From an uncultured Caulobacterales bacterium (lineage in GTDB: Bacteria; Pseudomonadota; Alphaproteobacteria; Caulobacterales; Caulobacteraceae), in NCBI GenBank assembly GCA_903837135.1, contig CAILTK010000059.1, positions 1 to 40,654 of the forward strand: DNA of 40,654 nt, in the 5' to 3' direction. A program made the position numbers and the translations under genes. Under the pieces are notes generated by a model that searched no databases, had not been told where the DNA came from, and worked only from the letters and a program-made list of their open reading frames with translations. Of the stretch, positions 22,780 to 30,809 are shown piece after piece. The first letter of the stretch is position 1. The number at the start of each line of letters is the position of its first letter.

Positions 22780-23421
22780 ATGCTGAGCGCTATGAAACTG
22801 GTCTCGGCCCCTGCCGGCCGCAGGAGCGGCCGGCCGCTCTCGTTCGACCGCGATGTCGCGCTCAGTAAGGCCATGCGCCTGTTCTGGGCGCAGGGTTTCG
22901 AGGGGACGTCGATCGCCGAGCTTACCCAGGCGATGGGAATCACGCCGCCCAGCCTCTACTCGGCCTTCGGCGACAAGCGGCGCCTGTTCCTGGAATCCGT
23001 CGATCGCTATCTTGGCGGGATCGAGCGCCTCGTCCGCACCATTGATGACGCAGCCACCGCGCGCGACGCCGCCCGTGACCTGCTGACCTCCGCCGCGCTG
23101 GGCGACACCGGCGACGATACGCCGGCCGGGTGCCTGCTTGCGAGTTCGATCGTCAGTAGTTCGCGCGGCTCGGACGGCGTGCGTGAGGAGCTGGCGCACC
23201 TGCGGCGCAGGATCGAAGCAGCGCTGCGCGCCCGGATCGAGCGCGATATCCAAAGCGGCTCACTGCCCCTTGAATGCGATGCCGAGGCGTTGGCGGGGCA
23301 CATGTTCGCTGTGGTTCAGGGGATGTCGACGCTCGCCAAGGATGGAGCCGGCCGGGGCAAGCTCCTGCGGATCGTCGATATCGCCATGGCGGCCTGGCCC
23401 GACGCCAAGCCAGCCAGTTAG
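22780..23421 (+). CDS. TetR/AcrR-family regulator of the aldo/keto reductase
   Basis: This regulator of about 213 residues begins near ATG 22780; ATG 22792 or TTG 22756 are equally possible, and none has a strong ribosome-binding site. After GRRSGRPLSFDRDVAL the TetR helix-turn-helix reads GFEGTSIAELTQAMGITPPSLYSAFGDK. The C-terminal domain (MFAVVQGMSTLAKDGAG) resembles the AcrR-like C-terminal family common in proteobacteria. It is divergent from the aldo/keto reductase with one operator between them. It ends 101 bp before the converging NTF2-like gene, with a hairpin in between. Confidence 0.92.
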   Translation: MLSAMKLVSAPAGRRSGRPLSFDRDVALSKAMRLFWAQGFEGTSIAELTQAMGITPPSLYSAFGDKRRLFLESVDRYLGGIERLVRTIDDAATARDAARDLLTSAALGDTGDDTPAGCLLASSIVSSSRGSDGVREELAHLRRRIEAALRARIERDIQSGSLPLECDAEALAGHMFAVVQGMSTLAKDGAGRGKLLRIVDIAMAAWPDAKPAS

Positions 23422-23484
23422 GCGATGGGGCCTGCCCAGAGAAATCAGAACACGCTCTACGCCTTTGGTTTTACGCGCGTTTGA

Positions 23485-23512
23485 TCCGAAAGCCGGGTTC
23501 CCGCTTTTCGGA
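23485..23512. terminator. Hairpin between converging TetR and NTF2-like genes
   Basis: TCCGAAA (23485-23491) pairs with TTTCGGA (23506-23512), and inner CGG/CCG pairs surround a GTTC loop. The hairpin lies between two converging gene ends and could terminate both strands. There is no good U-tract, so intrinsic termination is only moderately supported. Confidence 0.45.
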
Positions 23513-23521
23513 ACCTGCTTC

Positions 23522-24025
23522 CTAGGCCGCGGGCGGGTTCGACGAGTAGATGATGGAGACGATCCTCCAACCGTCGGCGCCTTTTATCATCTGCCAACTT
23601 TCGCTTCCCCGGTTCTGCTCCTTGCCGTCGATGAGGAAGCTGAAGTCGAAGGTGACGGTCGCGATGGCGCCGTCGCTGCGGATCTGGAGGTGGCTGTGCC
23701 GCGGATCGAGGCGCGATTTGCTGGTGGCCACCATTGTGACGAAGGACTCTACGCTGCCCGGCTTGACCTTCGTCGCCTCCGGAGACTTGGCGCGCGCCCG
23801 CTTCAAGCCGTCGTCCGAAAGCACGCTGAACCATGCTGTACCTTGGGGCGCGAACAACGCCGCAAGGCGAGACGCGTCGTGGGTCACCACGGCCTGATGA
23901 TAGGCGGCGATGAGGTGGTCGACGTCGATCGTGTCGTCGGCGGTGGACGCCAAGGCGGAGCTTGACGTCAGGATCAGCACGCCGGCGGCAAGCGGGGGGA
24001 GCGATCGGAGAAGAAGGCTGAGCAT
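23522..24025 (-). CDS. Exported NTF2/SnoaL-like (DUF4440-type) protein
   Basis: This small protein (167 residues from ATG 24025) has an N-terminal signal peptide, MLSLLLRSLPPLAAG through SSSALAS. The mature part has the cone-shaped NTF2-like pattern: a first helix IDVDHLIAAYHQAVVTHDASRLAALFAPQG, then strands ending SESWQMIKGADGWRIVSIIYSS. Such proteins bind small hydrophobic ligands or act as isomerases or hydrolases. Periplasmic location is inferred from the signal. An upstream in-frame ATG at 24073 lacks support because it would precede the signal peptide by 16 polar residues. It lies downstream of the CadC-like regulator on the same strand. Confidence 0.8.
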   Translation of the reverse strand: MLSLLLRSLPPLAAGVLILTSSSALASTADDTIDVDHLIAAYHQAVVTHDASRLAALFAPQGTAWFSVLSDDGLKRARAKSPEATKVKPGSVESFVTMVATSKSRLDPRHSHLQIRSDGAIATVTFDFSFLIDGKEQNRGSESWQMIKGADGWRIVSIIYSSNPPAA

Positions 24026-24194
24026 GCGTCGAGTCCTCGTGACGGAGGCGATCGGCATGCCGCGCGGCGACACGATCAGCGAGTAAAGAAGTCTTAAAGT
24101 CGGGCTAGGCGGCGGGCGCTAGCGCATGATGCGTTTAGCGGGAGCCGCCTCCGTAGCTCACCCCACGCCGTCCTGCCCGGCCTTCGTGCTTGGT

Positions 24195-24986
24195 CTAGCG
24201 GCGAAGCAAGGGGCCGAGGGTCGCAAGCTTCGCCGTCGCGTGGCGCGCCAGCGCTTCGGTCGGCCCGGCGGCGAAACCAGACCATACCACCCGGCCGGAA
24301 TCGATATCCCTCGCGCTCATGGCGAGTTCGGGCGCCCCGTTCCAGAGGATCAGGCGGGACCTGACGGCCAGCCGCCGCCCGTCGCCGTCGCGCGCGGTCG
24401 CGGTCGCGGTCGCGGTCGCGGAAGGAATTACCCGGCCGCCGTCGATCCTGACCGCTCCATCGATCATGACCGTGCTCAGCGACTTGGCGAGCGGCTCGAG
24501 CCCCGGCGCGCCGGTATCGTTTCGCACGGGCTCCACCACGAGTTCGACCGGACGGGGCAAAGGCCGGGACAAAACCGCGCCCAGTCCCAGCACCGCCACG
24601 GCGGCGGCGGCGGCAAGCGCCGCCGCGCCGCCCGACCAGGACCTTCGCTTCGGCTCGGCCGGATCACGTTCGGACGGCGCATCCCCTTTGGCGAGGCGGT
24701 AGCCGCGTTTGTTGACTGTAATGATATGCTGCGGCTCGCCGGGCTCATCGTCCAGCGCCCGCCGCAGGGCGCCGACGACGACCGCGACGCTGTTGGAACT
24801 GACTGAACGGCCGCGCCAGACCGCATCGATCAGCGCCTGCTTGCCGACCACCTCCCCTCTGTGGCGGCAGAGCAGCTCGAGCGTGCGGGCGGCCCGGTCC
24901 TCCAGACGACGCTCATCGTTTCCGTCGCGCAGGATCGCCTCGGCCGGATCGAAGCGCCAGCGGCCTATCTGATAGTGCTCACCCAT
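24195..24986 (-). CDS. CadC-like membrane-bound winged-helix regulator
   Basis: This 263-residue protein starts at ATG 24986 behind GCGGGG. Residues 5-100 are an OmpR/PhoB-type winged helix (RTLELLCRHRGEVVGKQALIDAVW and NKRGYRLA). A single hydrophobic segment (AAALAAAAAVAVLGLGAVL) follows, then about 120 residues that would lie in the periplasm. This is the ToxR/CadC layout in which a membrane sensor binds DNA directly. The periplasmic part carries an Ala-Thr run coded by four GGTCGC units at 24396-24419. It may sense a periplasmic signal and control the exported NTF2-like gene downstream. Confidence 0.85.
   Translation of the reverse strand: MGEHYQIGRWRFDPAEAILRDGNDERRLEDRAARTLELLCRHRGEVVGKQALIDAVWRGRSVSSNSVAVVVGALRRALDDEPGEPQHIITVNKRGYRLAKGDAPSERDPAEPKRRSWSGGAAALAAAAAVAVLGLGAVLSRPLPRPVELVVEPVRNDTGAPGLEPLAKSLSTVMIDGAVRIDGGRVIPSATATATATARDGDGRRLAVRSRLILWNGAPELAMSARDIDSGRVVWSGFAAGPTEALARHATAKLATLGPLLRR
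24396..24419. repeat. Six-base tandem repeat inside the CadC-like gene
   Basis: Four exact copies of GGTCGC (plus strand) encode an alternating Ala/Thr tract on the minus strand. The unit is a multiple of three, so copy-number changes would lengthen or shorten the protein without a frameshift. Confidence 0.8.
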
Positions 24987-25176
24987 CCCCGCAGAATCGC
25001 CCCGCCGGCGCGGCGCGGCAACCCCCGTTTGAGGTAGCGCCCTGGATTGGGCGGCGAAGCCCGCGGTCGGGAGGACGCCTCCGGCTGCGCTCCGCCCTGG
25101 ACCACGACGTGTCTCCGTTCGCCGCCGCCCCAGGGCGCGACACCCCGCCGTGACGCCTTTTGCTGGAAGCAGTCGA

Positions 25177-25911
25177 TCATGCCTGCGCGGTTGGACGGAT
25201 GACGATGCTTCCCACATCAACCTCGGGCGGTTGCTCGATGGCATAGAGAACGCCTCGCGCGATCGCATCGGGTGGGATCGCGATGCGCCCCAGACGTTCC
25301 TCGATCATCGCCTTGGACGGTGGATCGGTTATGCTGTCTCCGAAATTCGTGGCGATCACGCCCGGCGACACTTCCGTCACGCGCAGGTGCGGCCCCGCTT
25401 CCTGTCTGAGGACCTCCGTCGCCGTGCGCACCGCATTCTTGGTGGCGGCATAGACTCCCATGGTCGGAACGATCTGGAGACCCGCGGTCGAGATGATGTT
25501 GATCACATGCCCGCTTTTCTGTCGCGCGAACACGGGAAGGGCGGCGGCGACGCCGTAGAGCGTGCCGCGCAGATTGACGTCGATCATGGCGTCCCAGCCT
25601 TCGACGTCCAGCGCGTCGAACCTTGAGATCGGTCCGATCCCGGCGCAGTTGATGATCACATCGAGTTTGCCGCCCCGTTCGACCGCCAATGCGACGAGCG
25701 CTTCGAGGTCCTCGCGCCGGCGCACGTCGGTCGCCTTGGATATGGCCCTCCCGCCGCCGGCGGTGATCGCGTCCACGACGTCCGCGAGCGCATCCCCACG
25801 GCGCGCGCCGAGCACGACGAACGCGCCGTGCTCGGCCAGCAGCATCGCCGTGGCTCGGCCGATCCCGCTGCTCGCGCCCGTGATGGCGACAACCTTGCTT
25901 TCGATGTTCAT
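25177..25911 (-). CDS. Short-chain dehydrogenase/reductase (SDR)
   Basis: This 244-residue classical SDR has the glycine motif TGASSGIG (11-18). IINCAG stands in place of the usual NNAG, followed by a catalytic serine in IISTAG and YAATK with Tyr and Lys. An Arg-Arg pair after strand 2 (LGARRGD) favours NADP. It resembles oxidoreductases of the YdfG/clavaldehyde-dehydrogenase-like group. A good GGAG precedes its ATG at 25911. It is divergent from an AraC regulator 61 bp away, an arrangement typical of inducible SDRs controlled by their neighbour. Confidence 0.92.
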   Translation of the reverse strand: MNIESKVVAITGASSGIGRATAMLLAEHGAFVVLGARRGDALADVVDAITAGGGRAISKATDVRRREDLEALVALAVERGGKLDVIINCAGIGPISRFDALDVEGWDAMIDVNLRGTLYGVAAALPVFARQKSGHVINIISTAGLQIVPTMGVYAATKNAVRTATEVLRQEAGPHLRVTEVSPGVIATNFGDSITDPPSKAMIEERLGRIAIPPDAIARGVLYAIEQPPEVDVGSIVIRPTAQA

Positions 25912-25972
25912 CGTCGATCTCCTCGACCGGGAGATGGGCGTTCGCCTGAAGATGCCCTATGATGTCGCGTCC

Positions 25973-26914
25973 ATGAATTTGTCGCGTTCGTCCAAAACTC
26001 CCATCGACCCGCTGTCCGAGGTGCTGGGCGTGCTCGGCGCACGGGTCACGCGTCGCACCCGGCTGGAGGCGGCCGGACGATGGGCCTTCGCCTTTCCGGC
26101 CATCGACCGGCTCAAGTTCGTGGCCCTGCTGCGCGGCCGCCAGTGGATGCGCCTGCCGGGATGCGCGCCCCAGCTCATGGACGAGGGGGACGTGTGCCTG
26201 CTCGGGCGTACCGCCTATGCGGTCGCGAGCCACCCGGACGAGACGCCTGTCGACGGGCAGCCGCTCTATGCGGCGGGCTGCGACGTCGCGCACGCCGGAG
26301 GCGATGACGTGATCGGCATCGGAGGGAGCGTCGCCTTCACGGCCGGGAGCGCGGACTTCCTGCTCGACATGTTGCCGACGTTCATGATCGTCCCCCGATC
26401 CTCGCCAGCGTCCAATGCGGTCGCGACGATCCTCGCCCTCATGAGCAGCGAGCTCGAGCGAGACATGATGGGCCGCGAGATCGTCGGCGCCCGGCTCGCC
26501 GACGTGCTGTTGGTGGAGGCTATCCGCGCTTATGCCCGCCGCATGGAGACGACCGACATCGGCTGGCTCAGCGCGCTCTCCGACCCCCGGATCGGCCGGG
26601 CGCTTCGCGCCATCCACGACGATGTCGCGCGACCCTGGACGGTGGCGGGGCTCGCCGGCCTCGCCGGGATGTCGCGCGCCGGCTTTTCCGCCGAGTTCAC
26701 CCGCCGCGTGGGGCGCCCGCCCCTCGCCTATGTGCGCGCGTGGCGTCTCACGCTGGCCCGTGCGGCGCTGACCCGCGGTGATGCGACGGTCGCCAGTATA
26801 GCGAACAGGATCGGCTACACGTCGCAGAGTGCGTTCGGGCATGCTTTCCGGAGCGCCTTCGGGACCACGCCGAAGGCGAATTCTCGGCTCAAAGAACAGC
26901 GGCTATCCGGTTAG
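25973..26914 (+). CDS. AraC-family regulator with an N-terminal cupin domain
   Basis: This regulator of about 313 residues has a cupin-type effector domain (DPLSEVLGVLGAR at the start, MRLPGCAPQLMDEGDVCLL in the middle). The C-terminal tandem helix-turn-helix of AraC proteins follows (WTVAGLAGLAGMSRAGFSAEF and ASIANRIGYTSQSAFGHAFRSAFG). The start is uncertain: ATG 25973 fits the usual N-terminus, while ATG 25934 and 25952 are also in frame. An inverted repeat ATCTCC-N7-GGAGAT at 25917-25935 covers both ribosome-binding regions and could be an operator or a coincidence of two Shine-Dalgarno sites. Control of the divergent SDR gene is likely. Confidence 0.88.
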   Translation: MNLSRSSKTPIDPLSEVLGVLGARVTRRTRLEAAGRWAFAFPAIDRLKFVALLRGRQWMRLPGCAPQLMDEGDVCLLGRTAYAVASHPDETPVDGQPLYAAGCDVAHAGGDDVIGIGGSVAFTAGSADFLLDMLPTFMIVPRSSPASNAVATILALMSSELERDMMGREIVGARLADVLLVEAIRAYARRMETTDIGWLSALSDPRIGRALRAIHDDVARPWTVAGLAGLAGMSRAGFSAEFTRRVGRPPLAYVRAWRLTLARAALTRGDATVASIANRIGYTSQSAFGHAFRSAFGTTPKANSRLKEQRLSG

Positions 26915-26922
26915 GGCCGTGG

Positions 26923-27832
26923 TCAGAGTCGCACGGCCTCGCCGGATCCCAGGTGTTCGACCACCACGTCGATGAAACTCTTGAGTTTCGGTGTCTGTCG
27001 CCGATCAGGGTGGAAAAGCAGGTGAACGGGGCGCGGGGGCGTTTCGTAGTTCGGCAACACTCGGACGAGCCGCCCGGTCGCGAGGTGGGGGCGCACCAGA
27101 TCTTCGGCGAGGAGCGCCAGGCCGAGTCCCGCCAGCGCCGCCTGTGTCAAGGCGGCCGCGCTGTTCGCCTTCAGGCGACTGTGGATCAGGGCCTTCGAGG
27201 TGCGACCGTCCCGCACAAACAGCCAATCGCTGAGCGTCGGCTCGGGCCAATTGGCGAAGCCCATGCATTCATGGTCGGCCAGGTCCGACAGCGTCGACGG
27301 AATCCCTCGCTCTTGCAGATAGGCCGGCGAGGCGCAGGCGACCCGTCCGAAAGGGGGCGAGCTCTATCGCCGCAAGGTTGGTTGTTCTTGGGGGGCCGAT
27401 CCGGAACACCGCCTCAAACCCTTCGTCGATCAGGTCGACGAGGCGGTCATTGAGAACCAGGTCGACATCGACGCCGGGATGGCTGCGCAGGTAACGTGCG
27501 ACCACAGGCGACAGGCTATGGGTTCCGAAGGAAACCGGCGCGTTGACGCGCAGCAGCCCGCGCGGTTTGCCCCTGGTCTCTTCGGCGATCGCATCCGCCC
27601 AGTCGACCTCCGCCAGCGCCACCTTGCACCGATCGTAATAAGACTTGCCGATCGTCGTCAGACTTTGTTTGCGCGTGGTGCGGTTCAGCAGGCGCGCGCC
27701 CAAGCGCGCCTCGAGATAGCCGACGTGCTTGGCCACCATCTGCGGCGAGATGCCGAGCGCCGACGCCGTCGCGGCAAAGGAGCCGCATTCGACCGCCTTT
27801 ACGAACGCGGTCATGCTGGCGAGACGGTCCAT
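26923..27832 (-). pseudogene. LysR-family regulator gene with a one-base frameshift
   Basis: The 5' part (from ATG 27832, MDRLASMTAFVKAVECGSF) encodes a normal winged helix and effector domain up to AAIELAPF. At the CCC run at 27342-27344 the homology continues one frame over as VACASPAYLQERG and DHECMGFANWPEP, through to the C-terminus at 26923. Removing one base gives a LysR protein of about 302 residues, which is the normal length. Otherwise the protein stops after roughly 187 residues. There is no other lesion, so this is either very recent inactivation or a sequencing error. It is divergent from the NADP oxidoreductase gene, which it would be expected to regulate. Confidence 0.85.
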
Positions 27833-27949
27833 TCCCCACTCCTGGTTGGGAGAGTCGGCTTCATGCCGCCATTTATCGATGGGGATCAAGGGTCCATTTT
27901 ACTGGTCAATATTCGGTCCCCTACCGGCACATCTTCGAAAGGCGCAAAC

Positions 27950-28645
27950 ATGAAGATCGGCATTGTCGGCGCTGGCAATATCGGCAGCGCGCTCACCCGT
28001 CTCTTCCGGACCGCGGGCCACGAGGTCACGATCGCCAATTCGCGCGGACCGGAGTCCTTGGCGGAACTGTCGGCGGAGACCGGCGCGCGGCCGGCCTCGA
28101 TCGAAGACGCCGTCCATGGCCAGGAGGTCGTGGTCGTCGCCGTTCCCGCAAACAGAATCCCCACCCTGCCCCGTGAACTGTTCGCGTCCACGCCGGCCGA
28201 CGTCGTGGTGATCGACACGACCAACTACTACCCGCGACAGCGCGACGGTCGGCTGGAGGGAATCGAGGACGGCCGCCCTGAAAGCGAATGGGTCGAGCGG
28301 CGCCTCGGGCGCGCCGTGATCAAGGCCTTCAACACGATCGAAGCGACCCACCTTCAACCGGGCGCCAGGCCTGCGGGCGCCGCAGACCGCATCGCTCTGG
28401 CGGTGGCGGGCGACGACACCAGGGCCAAGTCCAAGGCCATGGCGCTGATCGACGGGATCGGTTTCGACGCCGTCGACGCGGGCGCCATCGCGGAGTCCTG
28501 GCGTCAGCAGCCGGGCTCGCCGGGCTACCTCAAGGACTTTGACGTCGAAGGCGTGCGGCGCGCGCTGGCCGAGGCGAACCCCGAACGTCAGCCTGAGTGG
28601 CGCGCCACGCCCAACAGCCCCGGCACATACGAGTCGCCCGCGTGA
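27950..28645 (+). CDS. NADPH/F420-type dinucleotide-binding oxidoreductase
   Basis: This 231-residue protein has a Rossmann N-terminus GIVGAGNIGSALTRLF, then NSRGPES as the NADP phosphate-binding turn and VVVAVPANRI. It belongs to the F420-dependent NADP reductase/ProC-like fold group often annotated as NAD(P)-binding domain proteins. AFNTIEATHL occupies the place of the conserved KAFNT motif. The start ATG 27950 is chosen at the Rossmann strand; upstream frame has no homology. It faces the broken LysR gene and is followed after 52 bp by an exported metallo-beta-lactamase-fold protein. Confidence 0.9.
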   Translation: MKIGIVGAGNIGSALTRLFRTAGHEVTIANSRGPESLAELSAETGARPASIEDAVHGQEVVVVAVPANRIPTLPRELFASTPADVVVIDTTNYYPRQRDGRLEGIEDGRPESEWVERRLGRAVIKAFNTIEATHLQPGARPAGAADRIALAVAGDDTRAKSKAMALIDGIGFDAVDAGAIAESWRQQPGSPGYLKDFDVEGVRRALAEANPERQPEWRATPNSPGTYESPA

Positions 28646-28697
28646 GCCCCTTGGTCCGCCAGGGCCCACCCCCTCGAGAACGCTCAAGGAGCCGCCG

Positions 28698-29642
28698 ATG
28701 CGCGCGAAATGGTTGGCCTTGCTGGCCGCGACGACCGTGGTGACGTTCTCGCCGGCAATGGCCCAGGATCGCCAGCCGACGCGCGCCGCGCTACCGGCCA
28801 GGACGGGCGTGTGGACCTATTCAGGGACCGGAACCGTGAACACCTACTGGGTCGAGACACCGGGCGGCGGCCTGGTCGTCATCGATGTCCAGCGCGATCT
28901 GATCCACGCCGCCCAGGCGCTGGCGGCGGTGAAGGCGGTGGGCAAGCCGGTGCGGGCCATCCTCGTCACCCACGCCCATCCCGATCACTATACCGGGCTT
29001 GGCCTGTTCCGGCAGGCCTTTCCGGGCGTCCCGGTCTATGCGTCCAAGGCGACGGCCGAAGCGATCCGCAACGACACCTATGGCGCGAACGCCGGCGAGC
29101 AGGCGGAGGCGCCCGAGGTCACGCCGCGCGAGTTCGTGGCGCCGGGGATCACCTTCGACGGAGACACCACCTTGCAGATCGACGGCCTGACGATCGTCGC
29201 CCGCGAACTCGGCGCGGGCGAGGCGCCCGCCACGACGGCCTACTACCTGCCTTCGACGCGCGAGTTGTTCCCCGGCGACGCCATTCTCAACCGGCTCCAC
29301 GGTCCGCTCAGAGAAGCCCATACCGGGGATTGGCTGGGTGTCCTCGATCGGCTCGAAGCGATGTACCCCAACGTCGCCGTCGTGCATCCGGGACATGGCG
29401 CATCGGGTCCGAAGGAGCCGATGTTCGATGACGAACGACTGTATCTGAGGACCTGTCGCGCGATCGCGGCGGAGGAGATCGTCAGGGGGGGCTTCACCGA
29501 CGCCGCGAAGGCGGCGACCGTCCGACGGATCAACGCCCGCTTTCCCTATACCAACCCGACGGGCATCAAGGACATCGTCAGCGACAGCGTGGATGGCCTG
29601 TTCTGGGAGTTCTCGCGGCCCTCGTCCGCGCCGCTTCCGTGA
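28698..29642 (+). CDS. Exported metallo-beta-lactamase-fold hydrolase
   Basis: This 314-residue protein starts at ATG 28698 behind AAGGAG and has a signal peptide ending near PAMAQ (about residue 22). The metal motif HAHPDH (family HxHxDH) follows ILVT, with a later GDAI aspartate and HPGHG histidine completing a dinuclear zinc site. This set is shared by quinoprotein-relay/SoxH-like and beta-lactamase-like hydrolases. The product is expected in the periplasm. It probably forms an operon with the NADP oxidoreductase gene upstream. The substrate is unknown; lactones, esters and beta-lactams are all possible for the fold. Confidence 0.9.
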   Translation: MRAKWLALLAATTVVTFSPAMAQDRQPTRAALPARTGVWTYSGTGTVNTYWVETPGGGLVVIDVQRDLIHAAQALAAVKAVGKPVRAILVTHAHPDHYTGLGLFRQAFPGVPVYASKATAEAIRNDTYGANAGEQAEAPEVTPREFVAPGITFDGDTTLQIDGLTIVARELGAGEAPATTAYYLPSTRELFPGDAILNRLHGPLREAHTGDWLGVLDRLEAMYPNVAVVHPGHGASGPKEPMFDDERLYLRTCRAIAAEEIVRGGFTDAAKAATVRRINARFPYTNPTGIKDIVSDSVDGLFWEFSRPSSAPLP

Positions 29643-29725
29643 GGCGACGCACGGTCCGGCTCCTTGCGGCGAGCAAGACGGCCGACGACGCCTTCAGCGA
29701 TCGGGTCACCCGCCGCCCGTTTCCC

Positions 29726-30145
29726 TTACGCCGAAAGCCCAAGCAACGGCCCCACCTTGGCCAGCCATGCCGCCTCCTCGCCAGGTTCTGGCAGGATATG
29801 GCCGCCCTCCATCGCGTTGCTCGCCTTCACGTCGGCAATGGAGACCGTGAGATCCTTTGGCGAGATATCGCTCACGCGCATGACCAGTGCGGAAATAGCT
29901 TCCATGATGGCGGTCTTGACCGCCTGCTCCCGCCCGGCCCGGATACTGCCTCCGATCACCATCGGTGCGCCGATGACCCCCGCGTTGAAACCGAGACCGG
30001 CGCGGTAGTGCTGAAACACGACATTGACGAACTGGCGAAGGCCGCCGGCCAGATCGAGATGAATGTCGGTTATCCCCTGAGCGATCTCGGCGCGCTGGGC
30101 GTCGCTGAGCGAACCTTCTTGGGTCAGGACTTGATAGAGGGGCAT
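29726..30145 (-). CDS. Tautomerase-superfamily protein
   Basis: This 139-residue protein begins MPLYQVLTQEGSLSDAQR, so Pro1 (after Met removal) is the catalytic base of the 4-oxalocrotonate tautomerase superfamily. It is about twice the length of a simple 4-OT subunit, as in the cis-CaaD/MSAD/MIF-like members, which are fused two-unit proteins. The family tautomerises or dehalogenates small oxo acids. The gene is divergent from a TetR regulator across a perfect 35-bp palindrome, so it is likely induced by the ligand of that TetR. Confidence 0.87.
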   Translation of the reverse strand: MPLYQVLTQEGSLSDAQRAEIAQGITDIHLDLAGGLRQFVNVVFQHYRAGLGFNAGVIGAPMVIGGSIRAGREQAVKTAIMEAISALVMRVSDISPKDLTVSIADVKASNAMEGGHILPEPGEEAAWLAKVGPLLGLSA

Positions 30146-30160
30146 CGCGGCGCTCGCTTT

Positions 30161-30195
30161 CTATGGTGATCGCCATACTATGGCGATCACCATAG
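30161..30195. promoter_or_regulatory. 35-bp perfect palindrome, TetR operator
   Basis: CTATGGTGATCGCCATA (30161-30177) is followed by one base and then its exact reverse complement (30179-30195). Each arm is itself a near palindrome (ATGGTGATCGCCAT), so the site can hold two TetR dimers. It starts 15 bp before the tautomerase ATG and ends 32 bp before the TetR ATG at 30228. Confidence 0.85.
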
Positions 30196-30227
30196 CGCCG
30201 TCAAGCGGGGCGTGGTATGGTCGGGGA

Positions 30228-30809
30228 ATGTCCCGTAAGACCGACGCCCGCGATCGCGCGATTGACACCGCCGAGCGACTGTTCCGTATCCAGGGCTACG
30301 CTGCGACTGGGCTGAACCAGATCATCGAGGAAAGCGGTTCCCCCAAGGGATCGTTCTACTTTCACTTCCCACGCGGAAAGACACAGCTGGCCGAGGAGGC
30401 GATCGATAATTACGTCGCGAGCAGAGCCTCTATATTGCGCCGCATCGCGGCGAATACGGCAGGCGATGCTCTGAGTTTTGTTCATCAGATTTTTGACGCG
30501 ATCGCGGCCGAGATGATCGCCACCGATTTCCAATACGGATGCCTAATGCAGAATCTGGCGAACGAGCCGACCGCGATGGACCCTGAGCTGACCAGACGGA
30601 TAGCGCGCGGATTTGTCGATCTGACCGAGATGGTTGCCGAGCATTTCCGCGGGTGCGGCTTTTCTCCGGCCCGCGCCGCCTCTACCGCCGCCGCCTTGGT
30701 CGCCGCCCTCGAAGGCGCGCGAACGATCGCCCGCCTGGAGCGAACGCCGGCAGTCTATGCGGCGCTGGCGGAAGTCAGCGGCGAGAGGCTCTGCGGTTCG
30801 CCAAGATGA
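30228..30809 (+). CDS. TetR-family regulator, LmrA/YxaF-like
   Basis: This 193-residue regulator has the helix-turn-helix ATGLNQIIEESGSPKGSFYFHFPRGK, whose SPKGSFYFHFP loop is characteristic of the LmrA/YxaF branch. The C-terminal domain contains QYGCLMQNLANEP and ALVAALEGARTIAR. The start is ATG 30228 behind GGGGA. An in-frame ATG at 30180 lies inside the palindrome and would give 16 extra unrelated residues, so it is rejected. LmrA/YxaF proteins repress their own gene and neighbours and release on aromatic or antibiotic ligands. Confidence 0.93.
   Translation: MSRKTDARDRAIDTAERLFRIQGYAATGLNQIIEESGSPKGSFYFHFPRGKTQLAEEAIDNYVASRASILRRIAANTAGDALSFVHQIFDAIAAEMIATDFQYGCLMQNLANEPTAMDPELTRRIARGFVDLTEMVAEHFRGCGFSPARAASTAAALVAALEGARTIARLERTPAVYAALAEVSGERLCGSPR

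Noticed and set aside
25217-26842. Long minus-strand open frame under the SDR and AraC genes
   Set aside because: It is Arg/Gly/Asp-rich shadow sequence from GC-rich codons; the SDR and AraC frames have clear domains.
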